Program-made: the position numbers and the translations under genes
DNA from: JAWKTV01 sp041398905
GTDB taxonomy: Bacteria > Planctomycetota > Planctomycetia > Planctomycetales > Planctomycetaceae
Assembly: GCA_041398905.1 (NCBI GenBank)
Contig: JAWKTV010000001.1
Coordinates: forward strand, 434,001-498,000
DNA: 64,000 nt
Reading direction: 5' to 3'
Part shown: positions 52,668 through 63,176 of the stretch, piece after piece
How positions within the stretch are numbered: position 1 is the first letter of the stretch
Layout of the letters: every line of letters begins with the position of its first letter
The notes under the pieces: model-generated
The model's database searches: none
The model's input: the letters and a program-made list of their open reading frames with translations, nothing else
Told to the model about the DNA's origin: nothing

Positions 52668-55330
52668 TTACTCTTCGTCGCTGGCCCGCTGCCCCTGATA
52701 TTGGAACGGACGACTCTCCACGATGCCCACCAGTAATTCTGAGAATCGGTATTCGCGGGCCTCCAGACGAGTCACAATCTCCTCGACCGTGCAACGGTCG
52801 TAATACTCCAGCCCCCGTCCCAACGCATAGGTAAGCAGTTTCTCCGTCAAACAACGGGCGAATTCCGACTTGCGGCTGGACAGGATCGCATTCAATTCGC
52901 CCGGCGTACTGAAGGTCTCGCCGGATGGAAGCGTGCCCTGGCTGTCAATCGGGTGTTTCCCTTCGACTTCGCGCCACCGCCCGATCGGATCGAAGTTCTG
53001 GAGGCCGAACCCGATCTCGTCCATGACGATATGGCACGAGGCGCACCCCGGATCCTCCCGGTGCAGCAGGAGTTGCTCTCGCAGGGAAAGGTCCGGATGT
53101 GCCGATTGTGTCTCGTCCAACGCCGGGACGACTGGCGGAGGATCGGGAGGTTTGTCGCCCAGCAGGTTCGCCAGCACCCATTCGCCCCGCTTCACCGGGG
53201 AGGTGCGGGTCGGGTACGACGTCAACGTCAGGATGCTGGCGTGCGTCACCAGTCCGCCTCGTCGCGGGTCCGCGAGTTCCACCTTGCGGAACTCGTCACC
53301 TTTGATGCCATCGATCCCATACAGCTTGGCGAGCCGTTCGTTGAGGAATGTGAACCGGGCGTTGATCAGGTCGACAATCGACCGGTCCTCGCGGACGATC
53401 GATCCGAAGAACAGCTCGGTCTCCCGCCAGATGTCGCGACGAATGTCGTCGGCACCCGGGGAAGACCTGCGGGTCGGGCTCGCACTTCGCTGGTCGCCAG
53501 TTTCCGCAGCCCCAGCCACTGGCCGGAAAAGTTGACGATCAGCGCAACCGACTTCGGGTCGGCCAGCATCCGCCGCACCTACAGTCCAGCACTTTGGGAC
53601 GCGCAGTTCACCTCCGCTCGGCGACGTCCAGCAGCTCGTCGTCGTCCGGCATCGAAGACCAGAGAGCCAGCTGAGCCGCGACGCCAGTTCGAGGCTGCTG
53701 AGCCTGCGATGACCTCCCCGACAGGTCAGCCGCCGGTTCGCCTCGATGCGAAACAGGAAGTCGGGCGAAACCAGCACGGCCTGGAGGAGCCACCCCTGCA
53801 TCCCCTGCTCAGCCGCGCCCCGGTCGGCCGCCAGCGTCACGAACTGCGCGCGTAGCGGCTGATCGGTCGTCGGTGCAGGGACGGCGGACGGCGACGCAGC
53901 AGGCCGGGTAGCTCTCCCAGCGCCGCCTGCTCGATCGATCGTTCGCCGTCAGGCGCATGCCATGATCCGCCTGTGCGAATCGGGGAGTGATCCTTCAACG
54001 CAGCGGCCCTTCCACAAGCACCGAGTGGACCATCAGGTTACGGTCTTTCGCATCGGCGTCGTAGTAATCGTTGAGAAACTGACTTCGACGAGGTGTTCTC
54101 CTGCGTCAAAGTCCTGCACCAGCTCCAGTTGTTGTCGACTTCGTCGCCCACGACATCGAACACCTGCCACTCCGCACCTTCCGACCCGACCCGCATCTTC
54201 GCTGGTTCGTCTCCACCTTGGGTCGCCGAAGCGTCGATCCGGATGCGGTACTGACCCTTCGCTTTGAGATCGAATCGCTTGCGGGCGGTCCCGCCGGAAG
54301 GGAACGACATCATCGCGTCGCCGACACGATGGGCTGAGCCTTCGCCGCGCATTCGGCCACCCTGTACCAGTTCACTGATGAACTGCGGGTGGACCGTGAC
54401 GATCGCCCGGCTCGCGACCTCCTCCGCCGCATCGAGGTACTTCTCGATCAGCAGGGGCGGCACGGTCAGCACGTCGCCGATGTTGTCGAGTTTACAGCCG
54501 ACGTCATCCGAAGGGAAGTCGGCCGCAGGCTGGAAGTCGACACCCACGAGGTCACGGACCGTGTTGTTGTAGTCGGTCCGGTCTCAGCCGCCGCGCCGTC
54601 ACATGACCCACCGGGGGTCGCGGTCGCAATCGACGAGCGTGCGCGGTCCAGCCAGTCGATGGCGCGCTGCCGCTCGTCGTCGGGCGGCTGATCCACATCG
54701 GACGGCGCGGCATGATCCGCACCAGTTGCAGCACCCGCTCCCACTGTTTGCGATGCTTCAGTATCTGCCGCCGATCATCAAAGCGGTCGAGCCGCGAAGC
54801 CCGCTTCCGCCTGGTCACCGGTATGGCAGTCGTAGCAGTACTGCTGGAAGAACGGCTGAATCTCGCTGAACGGCACTTCGTGCGGAAGGGGTCTCGGTCG
54901 AGACCGGCGGCGAGGCTGCCTGCGTCACCATTCGCCAGGTCAGGACCAACCGCCGAAGAACCGCCGAAACGGGGCAGAAAGCCGAACAGACCCAGCACCA
55001 CGCACAGCATGCCGGCCACCGCCAGACCCAGCCAACGCTTGCTGGAACGCTGCCGTTGCGAAATGCGAGGACGACTGCTTCGCTAGCTGTGACTTAACCG
55101 GTCGGCCTTGCCGAGCGGACCGCCTGGAACCGCCCGACACAGGCGGCGGAAGTTCGGGCAGCATGGTGCTCCCGCCGGCTCGATTGACGCTCCGTCACGT
55201 CCTGCAAGGCATCGGGCGGGAGAGCGGGCATCACCCAGCGCGTCGCACCGCACCTGGAACGCGGGCACTTCACCTTGCGGCCAGCCCATTCCGGCGGGCT
55301 CGAAAGCGACAGCCAGCGCGTCTGCAACGC
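52668..55330 (-). pseudogene. DUF1592-family multidomain cytochrome (many frame breaks)
   Basis: The family order can be followed leftwards in shifting frames: a membrane helix near 55000 (GMLCVVLGLFGFLPRF), a heme motif CYDCHTGD near 54830, LRLDRFDDRRQILKHRKQWE (planctomycete cytochrome/DUF1587), VGVDFQPAADFPSDD and PPLLIEKYLDAAEEVASRAI (54540-54400), SSMPDDDELLD and ADPKSVALIVNFSGQWLGLR (DUF1592, 53660-53490), then an intact 3' part with SILTLTSYPTRTSPVKRGEW, CASCH and TEKLLTYALGRGLEYYD (DUF1588, DUF1585) to the stop. At least eight frame changes occur. The 5' end is uncertain; a zinc-ribbon-like segment near 55200-55330 may belong to it. Probably secreted, partner of DUF1552. Confidence 0.72.
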
Positions 55331-55637
55331 GCTCAATTGCATGGGGACAAGACTCAATGAGGAACTTCGCAGCAGCAACCGGCCAGCTGCCACCACGACC
55401 GACCGACAGCCGGCCCGAAACTCCACGGCGGGACCTTCCAGTCTTCACGCGGCCAACTCCTCAGCAGTTGACCGCTCATCAACGACGCATCAGCGACTCT
55501 ATTCCACAGCGAGCCTGCTGTCCATGTTTTGTAGCCCTTGCCGAAACCGGGCGCAGTCGGGGAAGGGCGGGGCAGGGTGGTTCAACGCGACGCAGCGAGA
55601 CGAAGGCGAGTTGAGCCACACCGGACATCTTCTCGCC
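55331..55637. other. Gap or uncertain 5' end of the DUF1592 gene
   Basis: These 307 bases lie between the mscK-like stop and the first recognisable DUF1592-gene sequence. Because frames are scrambled here, the start codon of that gene may lie inside this stretch. I see no independent gene. Confidence 0.4.
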
Positions 55638-58600
55638 TCAGGCTGCGTCGCTGTCTGTTTGCTCCAGCAGCCGTGCGATGGTCCGGGGATCGAACGGACG
55701 TGCAGATCCTGTTGTGGGAAGGGGATTTCGATTCTTTCCTCGGCGAACTCGCACAAAGATTCGCGCAGGTCGTGAATGGTGTCGAGGCGGTGGCCTGTGT
55801 CCGGCAGGGAACGCCCGGACGGTGAAGCTGAGTGCTGTCCCCGAAGCCATCAAATCCGACCGACACGGGCGGGTCCGCCAGCACGTTCTCATGCGATTGC
55901 ACCACCTCCAGGATGATTCGCCGCACCTGCCTGTGGTCGGAGTTGTACGCCACCCCCACCGGAATCACGACGCGGTTCAGCGTGTCCGGAGAGCGTCCAG
56001 TTGAGGAGCTGCCCGTGATGAACTCCTTGTTTGGGACGATGTACTCCTTGCGGTCCCAGTCCAGGATCGTGGTGGACCGCATCCGAATACGGCTGACGGC
56101 TGCCAGCTCACATTGTCGATCGTCACGACATCACCGACCCGCACCGGCCGCTCGAACAGGATGATCAGACCCGAGATGAAGTTCGCAAAGATCTCCTGCA
56201 GACCGAAGCCGAGCCCGAACGTCAACGCGGCGGCGAGCCACTGCACGCTGGACCAGTTCAGCCCCAGCAGGTGACTGACCACGATGATTCCAATCACCAC
56301 GATGACGTACCGCGATATCGCCTGAACCGCGTAGCGGACCGAAGGATCGAAGGGCAGCTTCTCCAGAATCGCGATCTCCAGCATGCCCGGCAGGTTGCGG
56401 GCCGCGGTGATCGTGAGCACCACCACCAGCATCGCCTTCAACAGGTCGGCGAGCGTCACGGAGTAGACCTCGATGGTGGTTCGCGCGGCGGAAGCTCCCG
56501 CTTCGCCGTCGAGCGCGGGCTGCTCGGTCGTCACGGACTGGTAGGTCGACCAGACTTCGGCGGTGTTGAAGTAGTTGAGGGCCGGCAACACGTCGGCCCA
56601 CACCAGCCACACCGCCGCCGCCGCAATGACGGCGAAGGTCGTTCCAACCAGCCGCTGCGACTGGGTGGTGCTATGCGAGAGATCGGCCATCGATTCGGTG
56701 GCGTCGATCACCCGTGCGGCGACTCCGGCGGAGCCATGTGGAGTTTCGACCATCACCGCGCGACGCGACCGCGCCTGCTCGATCGCCAACCGGCGATGCC
56801 GCACCAGCAGCCACTGCGACAGCAGCCTGCAGCACAATCGCCATCTCGACCAGAATGAGCGTGAGGGCCAGCTTCTCCGACAGTCGCTGCGCAGTGTAGT
56901 AGAAGCCGTAGAGCGTCAGTCCCGCGAGCGACAGGGGAATCAGCATGCCGACCGTCGGCCAGACGGACTTCAGTCGGTTGGACCAGCTCCCGGGATTCGG
57001 ATTGGGTCCAGTCTTTTCAGCACGCCCGACTTCGGATGCAGCAGGTTTCCGCAGGCAGCGCCACCGCGAGCAGCAGTTGCACCAGCACGAAGGCGACACG
57101 CTCCCAGGCGTCGGTTCCGGTGGGGGTGATGTGAGCGTTCAGCAGCGCAACGACGACGACGAAGGGCAGGCCCACGAGCGTGAGCCGACGGGTCCAAACC
57201 CGGATTCGACGTCGGACCCGCTCCGACCACGAGAAGTGCGCTTCGGCCAGCCCGTCGACCCGCACCAGTTGCCGGGTGAAGTCGAGGATCCACAGGATGC
57301 CGGCCACGTGAGTCAGATTGTTTCCGAGTCCGCGAGTGAGGTCGGTCGCTTCGGCGGCGGTCAGCAGCCGAAGCGCGATGAACAGTGTGAACGCGGGCCA
57401 GGTGATCGACAGCAGCAACGAGATGAGCGGCAGCGCCTGCCGCGTGGGTGCGGTACCCCACAGGCACCGAGACCCGCGTCAGCGGCTTCGTCCAACTGCC
57501 GCCGGAGCCGTCCCTGGGCGAAGAAGATCGCCGAGAACGCGATCATGAACAGTGCGTACCACCACGGCTGATGCCAGACATCGACCCTCAGCACCCGTGA
57601 CACTTCGTCCAGCCAGCCGCCGCCGAACAACCACAGCAGGTTGCTCCGCTCTTCCAACAGATGCCGTCGGACGCAGACCGTGGCGGTGACTGCGAATCCA
57701 CAGCACCCGCGTCGATGGCCAATCATTTCTTCGACCGCCGCCAGCGCGGCTTGTTGGCCGCCCGTGTCGCCGAGGCGATGGTGGGGCGCCCGATGCCTGA
57801 CGAGTCGTTGTTCCCGCCGGCCCATTCCGCCACTTGCTCGCGCCACAGCTCCTCGAGAGGTCATCGGGCGGCGGGTTGAGGGCGATGAACTCGGTCGCCG
57901 CTTCCTCGACATGCCGGAGACCGTCGAGCTTCTCCGACCAGTCCGCCGCCGTGATGCGCGTCCTCCAGCGTCTCGGAGACGCGCATTGATTTCGTGTCTC
58001 AGCGTCGCGACTTCGGGCAACACGTCGCGCTGCTGACGCAGGCGATACCCCAGAGCCGTGCTGCCGGCGGCGGTCGCGTCACGGTCCTGCAGGTCTCCAT
58101 ACCGGGCCTGCAGATCGACGATGTCTTTCCGCACGGCGTCGGTCTGGGCACGGACATCGGCGGCATCGTCACGAATCCGCCGCTCTTCTTTGGGGATCTC
58201 GGCGTTCTCCGCATAGATGCTCGACAGTGCCTCCGGAGCGAGCTGCGCCTGCGCCATCGCCAGATCGATCCGTCGGGCAATCACGTCCTGTCGCTTCTCC
58301 TGCAGCCTGGTTTCCCAGTTCTGCACCTCCTGCTTCTTGAGGTTCACAAGACGTTCCATCAACCTCTCGCCGCAGACGCGGCAGGTCGTGTGTCTCGGAC
58401 CCATCCATCCACGCCAATTCGGCGGTATAGGCCGGGAGCAGTTGTTCCAGGCGGCCCTTCCGCGAACGTGCCGCGAGCCGGAAGGTCTCGGTCAGAATCG
58501 TCGGCTCCCCCGCCGGCGGCGCCGCCTGCAATTGACTCTGGGCCGTCGCGAGCTGGCCCGGCTGCGAAAAGATGCCGGTCCGCAGCACTTCCTCCGCGCG

Positions 58601-59342
58601 GGCCGTCCCTTCGCCTGCTCAGATACGTGTCGAGTTCGGTGTTTGCCTTCGCCAACCTCGTCTTCAGCTCCAGCAACTGGCTCTCGAGCGTCGCCAGCGG
58701 CAGCTCCATGTCGGGCGTCGCCAGTTCGGTGTTCTGCAAGCTCTCGATTTCCAACTGCAGCGTGTCGCGGGTCGCCTGCTGCCCCTGCTTGCGTTCCTGA
58801 AAATCGATGGTTGCCCCCCGCAGCTTGTCGGTGGCGGCGACGTCCTCAGCCGCCTGCTGCAACGATGTCGCTGCCTGCTTCCGTTGTTCCTCGGTCAGTT
58901 CGGCAGCCTCGACCCGCTTTCGCAGCTCATCCACTTCCGCCAGTGTGACGCCGGCCGCCGCCGCAGGTTCTTCCGCCGTGGTCGTCGCCGGAACAGCCGA
59001 GGGAGTTGTCGCAGGCACCGCGGCCGGCGACGGAGTGGTCGTCGAATCGCTGGCGGCAGGGCCGACGGCCGCTGGGCCAGTGACGGCCGGGTCGTCCGGA
59101 AAGAAGTTCTCCACCTCCGCCGCGGCTGGTGATGTGGGCGTCGAAGGGGGCGGGGCCTCTTCCGAACGGACCGGTGCGGCGCCCGGCGGCTGCTGGTCGG
59201 CAATAGGCTCAAGCCCTTGACCAACGATCATCGACTGCAGCAACAGCCACGCACAGCCGCTCCACGCCAGCCTTCTCCCATTCGGAAGTCTGGATGCGGT
59301 CGATTTCGGTGGACGGACATCGCCAAGCGGCGTGGTTGGCAT
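55638..59342 (-). pseudogene. MscK-like mechanosensitive channel (many frame breaks)
   Basis: The ATG at 59342 follows GGAAAGGAACC. A signal-like segment leads into a long periplasmic coiled coil (AELTEEQRKQAATSLQQAAE and following). Then frames change repeatedly: NLKKQEVQNWETRLQEKRQD, membrane segments (for example LTLVGLPFVVVVALLNAHIT and LVGTTFAVIAAAAVWLVW), and the MscS core WLAAALTFGLGFGLQEIFAN, FISGLIILFERPVRVGD and STTILDWDRKEYIVPNKEFI. The C-terminal beta domain ends in RTIARLLEQTDSDAA at 55638. About 1230 residues would be normal for an MscK-like osmotic channel. Roughly six or more indels break the gene; all domains survive. Confidence 0.78.
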
Positions 59343-59680
59343 CTGCGGTTCCTTTCCGATGGCGAACGGGCTTTCCGACGTCGAACGTCGTCGCGATATC
59401 GCAGGGAAAAGCTCGATCCGGCGCATCTGGCGGATGAGGGCGGGCGGGCGAATAGCGGCCGCAGCCACAAGGTGGAACCTGGAGTGTCGTGGCTTCGGCA
59501 GATTTTGTCGACAGCGGTTTCGATGGTCCGGAATGCTCTTCATGCGAAACATAAAGCGAGTGTAAACTCTCGACTCGAATCGTGCGGCTGGAGGCTTGCG
59601 CTCGACGGCACTCCAGCGAAGCCGCGTGGTCAGTTTCCGTTGATGACCGCCGTCAGGCGGTCTCTGTATGGAGCGACAGG
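59343..59680. other. Divergent intergenic region, no gene
   Basis: These 338 bases separate the mscK-like gene and the SDR gene, both starting here in opposite directions. The in-frame extensions of both genes cross it without protein-like composition. Promoters should be here; I could not place hexamers with confidence. Confidence 0.5.
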
Positions 59681-60562
59681 ATGTCACTCCCCAAAGCGTT
59701 TCTCGAAGGCAAGGTCGCCATCGTCACTGGTGCTTCGTCAGGCATCGGTGCGGAGGTCGCTCGCGCACTGGCGCATCGGGGCCTCAACGTCGTTCTCGCC
59801 GCCCGACGCAAGGATCGACTGCAGGCGCTCGCGCTCGAACTTGAAGTGGCCTCCAGCGTCAAGGTGCTCGTCGTCCCGACCGACGTCACCAGTTCGCACG
59901 ACCTCCGCAATCTGGTTGAGCAGACACTCACGGCGTTTGGCCGAGTCGATCTGCTGATCAACAACGCCGGTGTTGAAGCATTCGCGCCCTTTCACTCCCT
60001 GACCGACTTGCAGATCAACCAGATCATCGCCGTGAATCTGGGTTCGGCCATCAAGCTGTCGCAGTTGGTGATTCCGCACATGCGTGCGCAAGGGTGGGGA
60101 CACATCGTCAACATGGCCTCCGCCACCGGACTCTACGCGCCGCCGTACAGCGGCGTTTACGCGGCGACCAAGGCGGGGCTGATCGCGCTGACGCAGTCGC
60201 TGCGTCACGAGTACCGCCGCGATCAGATTCGCTGCTCGGCCATCTGCCCGGGCTTCACCGAATCGAGCGAGATCTACACCACGATCCGCCGCGACGCTGG
60301 GCGGGCGACCCCGCGGATCCTCGGGACGACCACCGCCAGCAAAGTCGCCCGCGAGACCATTCGAGCCATCCGCAAAGACCGCCCTCAACTGATCGTCAAC
60401 CGCATTCCGCTCCGGCCGTTCTTCGTACTGACAAGCGCCTTCCCCGCACTTGGCGACTACCTGTTCCGCAAGTTCGGCCTTCGCTACTTTCGCAAGCTTG
60501 GTCGGCCCGCCAGCGTCGTTCCCGATGAGGCGCAGCCGCCGCGCCGACGTGAAGCGGCGTGA
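59681..60562 (+). CDS. Short-chain dehydrogenase/reductase
   Basis: From the ATG at 59681 the protein has 293 residues. It shows the classical SDR pattern: cofactor loop VTGASSGIGAEVA (TGxxxGxG), NNAG, and catalytic Ser in MASATG followed by YAATKAG with Tyr and Lys (YxxxK). The Arg pair after the first strand (AARRKDR) favours NADP(H). The C-terminal 60 residues (RKDRPQLIVNRIPLRPFFVL, then LFRKFGLRYFRK) are basic and hydrophobic, as in membrane-associated SDRs acting on lipids. The frame extends to 59582, without a ribosome site. The substrate is unknown. Confidence 0.92.
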   Translation: MSLPKAFLEGKVAIVTGASSGIGAEVARALAHRGLNVVLAARRKDRLQALALELEVASSVKVLVVPTDVTSSHDLRNLVEQTLTAFGRVDLLINNAGVEAFAPFHSLTDLQINQIIAVNLGSAIKLSQLVIPHMRAQGWGHIVNMASATGLYAPPYSGVYAATKAGLIALTQSLRHEYRRDQIRCSAICPGFTESSEIYTTIRRDAGRATPRILGTTTASKVARETIRAIRKDRPQLIVNRIPLRPFFVLTSAFPALGDYLFRKFGLRYFRKLGRPASVVPDEAQPPRRREAA

Positions 60563-60592
60563 CGGCCCTCTGAGCATCGGCGGGGCAAATAT

Positions 60593-61906
60593 TCAGTTGC
60601 CAGGCGCGTCTGTGAGCCTGCGGACGATCTCCGCGCCCAGCAGTCGACCCGCCTCGCTCTCATCCACTTCGGTGATCGCGTTGTGACGAAAGTGCAGGAT
60701 CTCGATGTCTTCGACACCCTCCAACCGGGCCGAAGCCAGCGAGACCGCGCCGTCTCCCCGCCCGGTCCGCAACTCGTCGCCCGACAAGATCGGGTCGATC
60801 CGTGGACTCACCAGCCGGGCCGTTCGCGATGATTGACACAGCTCCTCCCAGCGCTCACACAGTTCCGCCCGCTGCTCATCGGTCAACACGGCTTCATCGC
60901 CGATCAGCAACGTGTACTCGATTCGCGGATTCCGTTTTCGAGCGTTCAACGCATTGAGGAAAGGCGAGCCCGGCCGCATGTCGTGACGACCTTCTTCCAG
61001 ACCATCAGCGACGATCCGCTGCAGAAACTCCGTTTCGCGATCTCCGTCACGGCGGACAAGATGTTCCCACAGGTCGAGGCCGATCGGGAGCCGGGCCAGG
61101 TTTGACCCTTGGTTCGGCGTCGCGACGAGTATCAGTCGTCGCACGTTCCCGGGATCACGCTCCGCGTCCTCCACCGCCGCACGGGAAACCAGTCCTCCCA
61201 TCGAATGGGCGACGATCGCGACATCCGTCGCCGGCGAGTCGGTCCGCAGGCGACGCAGTTCCCCCGACAATTCGACGGCCGCGGCGTCGATCGAACCATC
61301 GTTGGGATACGAGTACATCGCGCACGCGAAGCCCTCATGCCGCAGCAGTTCGTGCAAAGGCCGCAACTGCCCTGCGGAAGAGTTGTACCCGTGCACCAGC
61401 ACCACCAATGGTCGATCGGTGGTTCGCTTGCGCCAGTCGGCGTCCAACTCGAGACGACATGCCTGGGCCACGTCAGACGCGATCGGTTGTGTCACAGCGG
61501 CAGTGCGCGGCCGGGAGACCGAAGACGGATCGAGGCCCAGCGCGGTGACCAACGCCCGCCGGTCGAACAGGATCCGCAGCGATCGCTCGTCGCCTGAGCG
61601 TCGCGGAAGCACCGAGACGCCCTTGGGCAGCACCGTGTTCAACCCCCGCAACGACCACCGCACCGTCGCCGAGTTGAGATCGATCCGCCCGTGTGGCAGC
61701 GCGCCACGCAAGGCCGCGCCGTCCAGTTCGCTCGACTCGGCGATCGCCACCGCGACCGCCTCCCAGGTGACGATCCCGTCGGCGGCCGGCACGTCGATCA
61801 CCCGTCGCGACGACCCGCCTTCCGCCGCGTCGACGCCACCTCCGCCAGGCCTGCCAGTGGCCACGAACCCAAGGGCTACAACCACGATGATGACTGCTCC
61901 GCGCAT
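60593..61906 (-). CDS. Secreted alpha/beta hydrolase (lipase-like)
   Basis: The start at 61906 gives a signal peptide (MRGAVIIVVVALGFVATG); the frame continues to 61999 without credible sequence. The 437-residue protein has a 130-residue N-terminal region, then a hydrolase domain: PLVVLVHGYNSSAGQLRPLH (oxyanion loop), VAIVAHSMGGLVSRAA (nucleophile elbow AHSMGG), LILVATPNQGSNL and, near the C-terminus, LHFRHNAI with the probable catalytic His. This resembles PGAP1-like lipases and esterases. It is exported; the substrate is unknown. It follows the KaiC-like gene on the same strand. Confidence 0.85.
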   Translation of the reverse strand: MRGAVIIVVVALGFVATGRPGGGGVDAAEGGSSRRVIDVPAADGIVTWEAVAVAIAESSELDGAALRGALPHGRIDLNSATVRWSLRGLNTVLPKGVSVLPRRSGDERSLRILFDRRALVTALGLDPSSVSRPRTAAVTQPIASDVAQACRLELDADWRKRTTDRPLVVLVHGYNSSAGQLRPLHELLRHEGFACAMYSYPNDGSIDAAAVELSGELRRLRTDSPATDVAIVAHSMGGLVSRAAVEDAERDPGNVRRLILVATPNQGSNLARLPIGLDLWEHLVRRDGDRETEFLQRIVADGLEEGRHDMRPGSPFLNALNARKRNPRIEYTLLIGDEAVLTDEQRAELCERWEELCQSSRTARLVSPRIDPILSGDELRTGRGDGAVSLASARLEGVEDIEILHFRHNAITEVDESEAGRLLGAEIVRRLTDAPGN

Positions 61907-62139
61907 GCTGGTTGTCCCAAGTCGAAACAGGGTACGTCCACTCCGCGACCAGATTGATTCTTCACCGTGAGACGTCAAAAGTCCATCGACGGACGGCATC
62001 CACGGCGGCGCGGTCGCCGTGTGTCAGGAATGAGGTCGTGCAACCTGAAGTCCCAGCGTCGCGAAGTGTCCCCGCCACGGACACTTTCGCGCAGCCGGGG
62101 CAGGCGGTGCTCGCGGTCCAACTCGCGTATCGCTCCGAT

Positions 62140-63015
62140 TCACACCAGCAGTCGCAAGCCGGTCTCCGTAATCTCGTACGGGACGATCGTGTCTTCGCAG
62201 GCGCTGCCACGGTGCTTGGCGACATACAGCGCCCGGCCCATCTTCAGACCATCCCGGATCTTGCCCATCAGAAGAATCGTGTTGGCGTTCGAGAGCAGGT
62301 CGCCCGTCTCGATCGGCCGGCTGATCAGATCATCGAGCATCACCTCGTGCGTCGTGCAGAGCATCAGGCAGCCGAGCTGCCGATGGTCGTAAGCATGCTC
62401 GCGCACTTGCGCTTCGTTGGCGCGATACTGCACGCGGAAGAAGTCCCGCGCGACCCACTCCGCCTCCTTCTTCAAGATCTGGTGATAGATGTATTCGAAG
62501 AGATGGAACTGGAACGACTCGCTGGCCCGGTCGACCGGCTCGACGCCGTCAACGACGCACCGCCGCACGCCGTGCACGAAGTTGCCATAGAAGAAGCCGA
62601 TCGCCGTCTGCAGCTTGCGATTGAGTTCGGCCTTCCAGAGTTGCAGCTCTTCAGTCGTCAGGTCGGCGGTGGACACCCTGCGACCCGCTTGATGGAACAG
62701 ATGCAGACTGTCGCGGCGGGCCTGTGCGCGATCCCAGACCGCATCGGTGGTGGGCAGCCCATCGGGAGAGGCGACCTGCATCGCCCAGTCGTACAATCGC
62801 GCGGCGTACTCGTCGTGACTCTGCGCGTCACCGCGAGCCGTCATGTCGAAGATGATCCCCCGCTCGCGCTCCTGCTCGAGCCCCTGCTGCGCGAACTGCA
62901 ACCCGAGCTGCGTCTTGCCGATGCCGGTCGCCCCCAGGACCACAGTCATGGTCCCTGGCAACAGCCCGCCGCCCAGCAGCTTGTCGAGTTCGGTGATTCC
63001 GGTTTGCAGTCGCAT
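62140..63015 (-). CDS. KaiC/RAD55-like RecA-fold ATPase
   Basis: The 291-residue protein is a single RecA-type domain. MRLQTGITELDKLLGGGLLP is the KaiC-family opening, GATGIGKT at 28-35 is Walker A, and RRCVVDGVEPV near residues 155-165 is a probable Walker B. The C-terminal stretch LYVAKHRGSACEDTIVPYEI has the family's charged strand. KaiC-like single-domain ATPases act in signalling or in gas-vesicle and archaellum systems. Here no KaiB, kinase or receiver gene is adjacent; the neighbours are argS upstream and a lipase downstream. Role unknown. Confidence 0.86.
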   Translation of the reverse strand: MRLQTGITELDKLLGGGLLPGTMTVVLGATGIGKTQLGLQFAQQGLEQERERGIIFDMTARGDAQSHDEYAARLYDWAMQVASPDGLPTTDAVWDRAQARRDSLHLFHQAGRRVSTADLTTEELQLWKAELNRKLQTAIGFFYGNFVHGVRRCVVDGVEPVDRASESFQFHLFEYIYHQILKKEAEWVARDFFRVQYRANEAQVREHAYDHRQLGCLMLCTTHEVMLDDLISRPIETGDLLSNANTILLMGKIRDGLKMGRALYVAKHRGSACEDTIVPYEITETGLRLLV

Positions 63016-63176
63016 GGTCTGAAGTCGAGTCGAAGGGACAGGGAACGCGGCACCTGAGGCGCTCTCGCCGATTGTGCCGCCGCGTGGCCGAGTTGCGTGG
63101 CTGCCGGAGTTCGCGGGGGAATCGCGGAGTCAGTCGCTGAAGTCACCCGGTGCTCCGCGCGGATTCGGGAGGGGAG

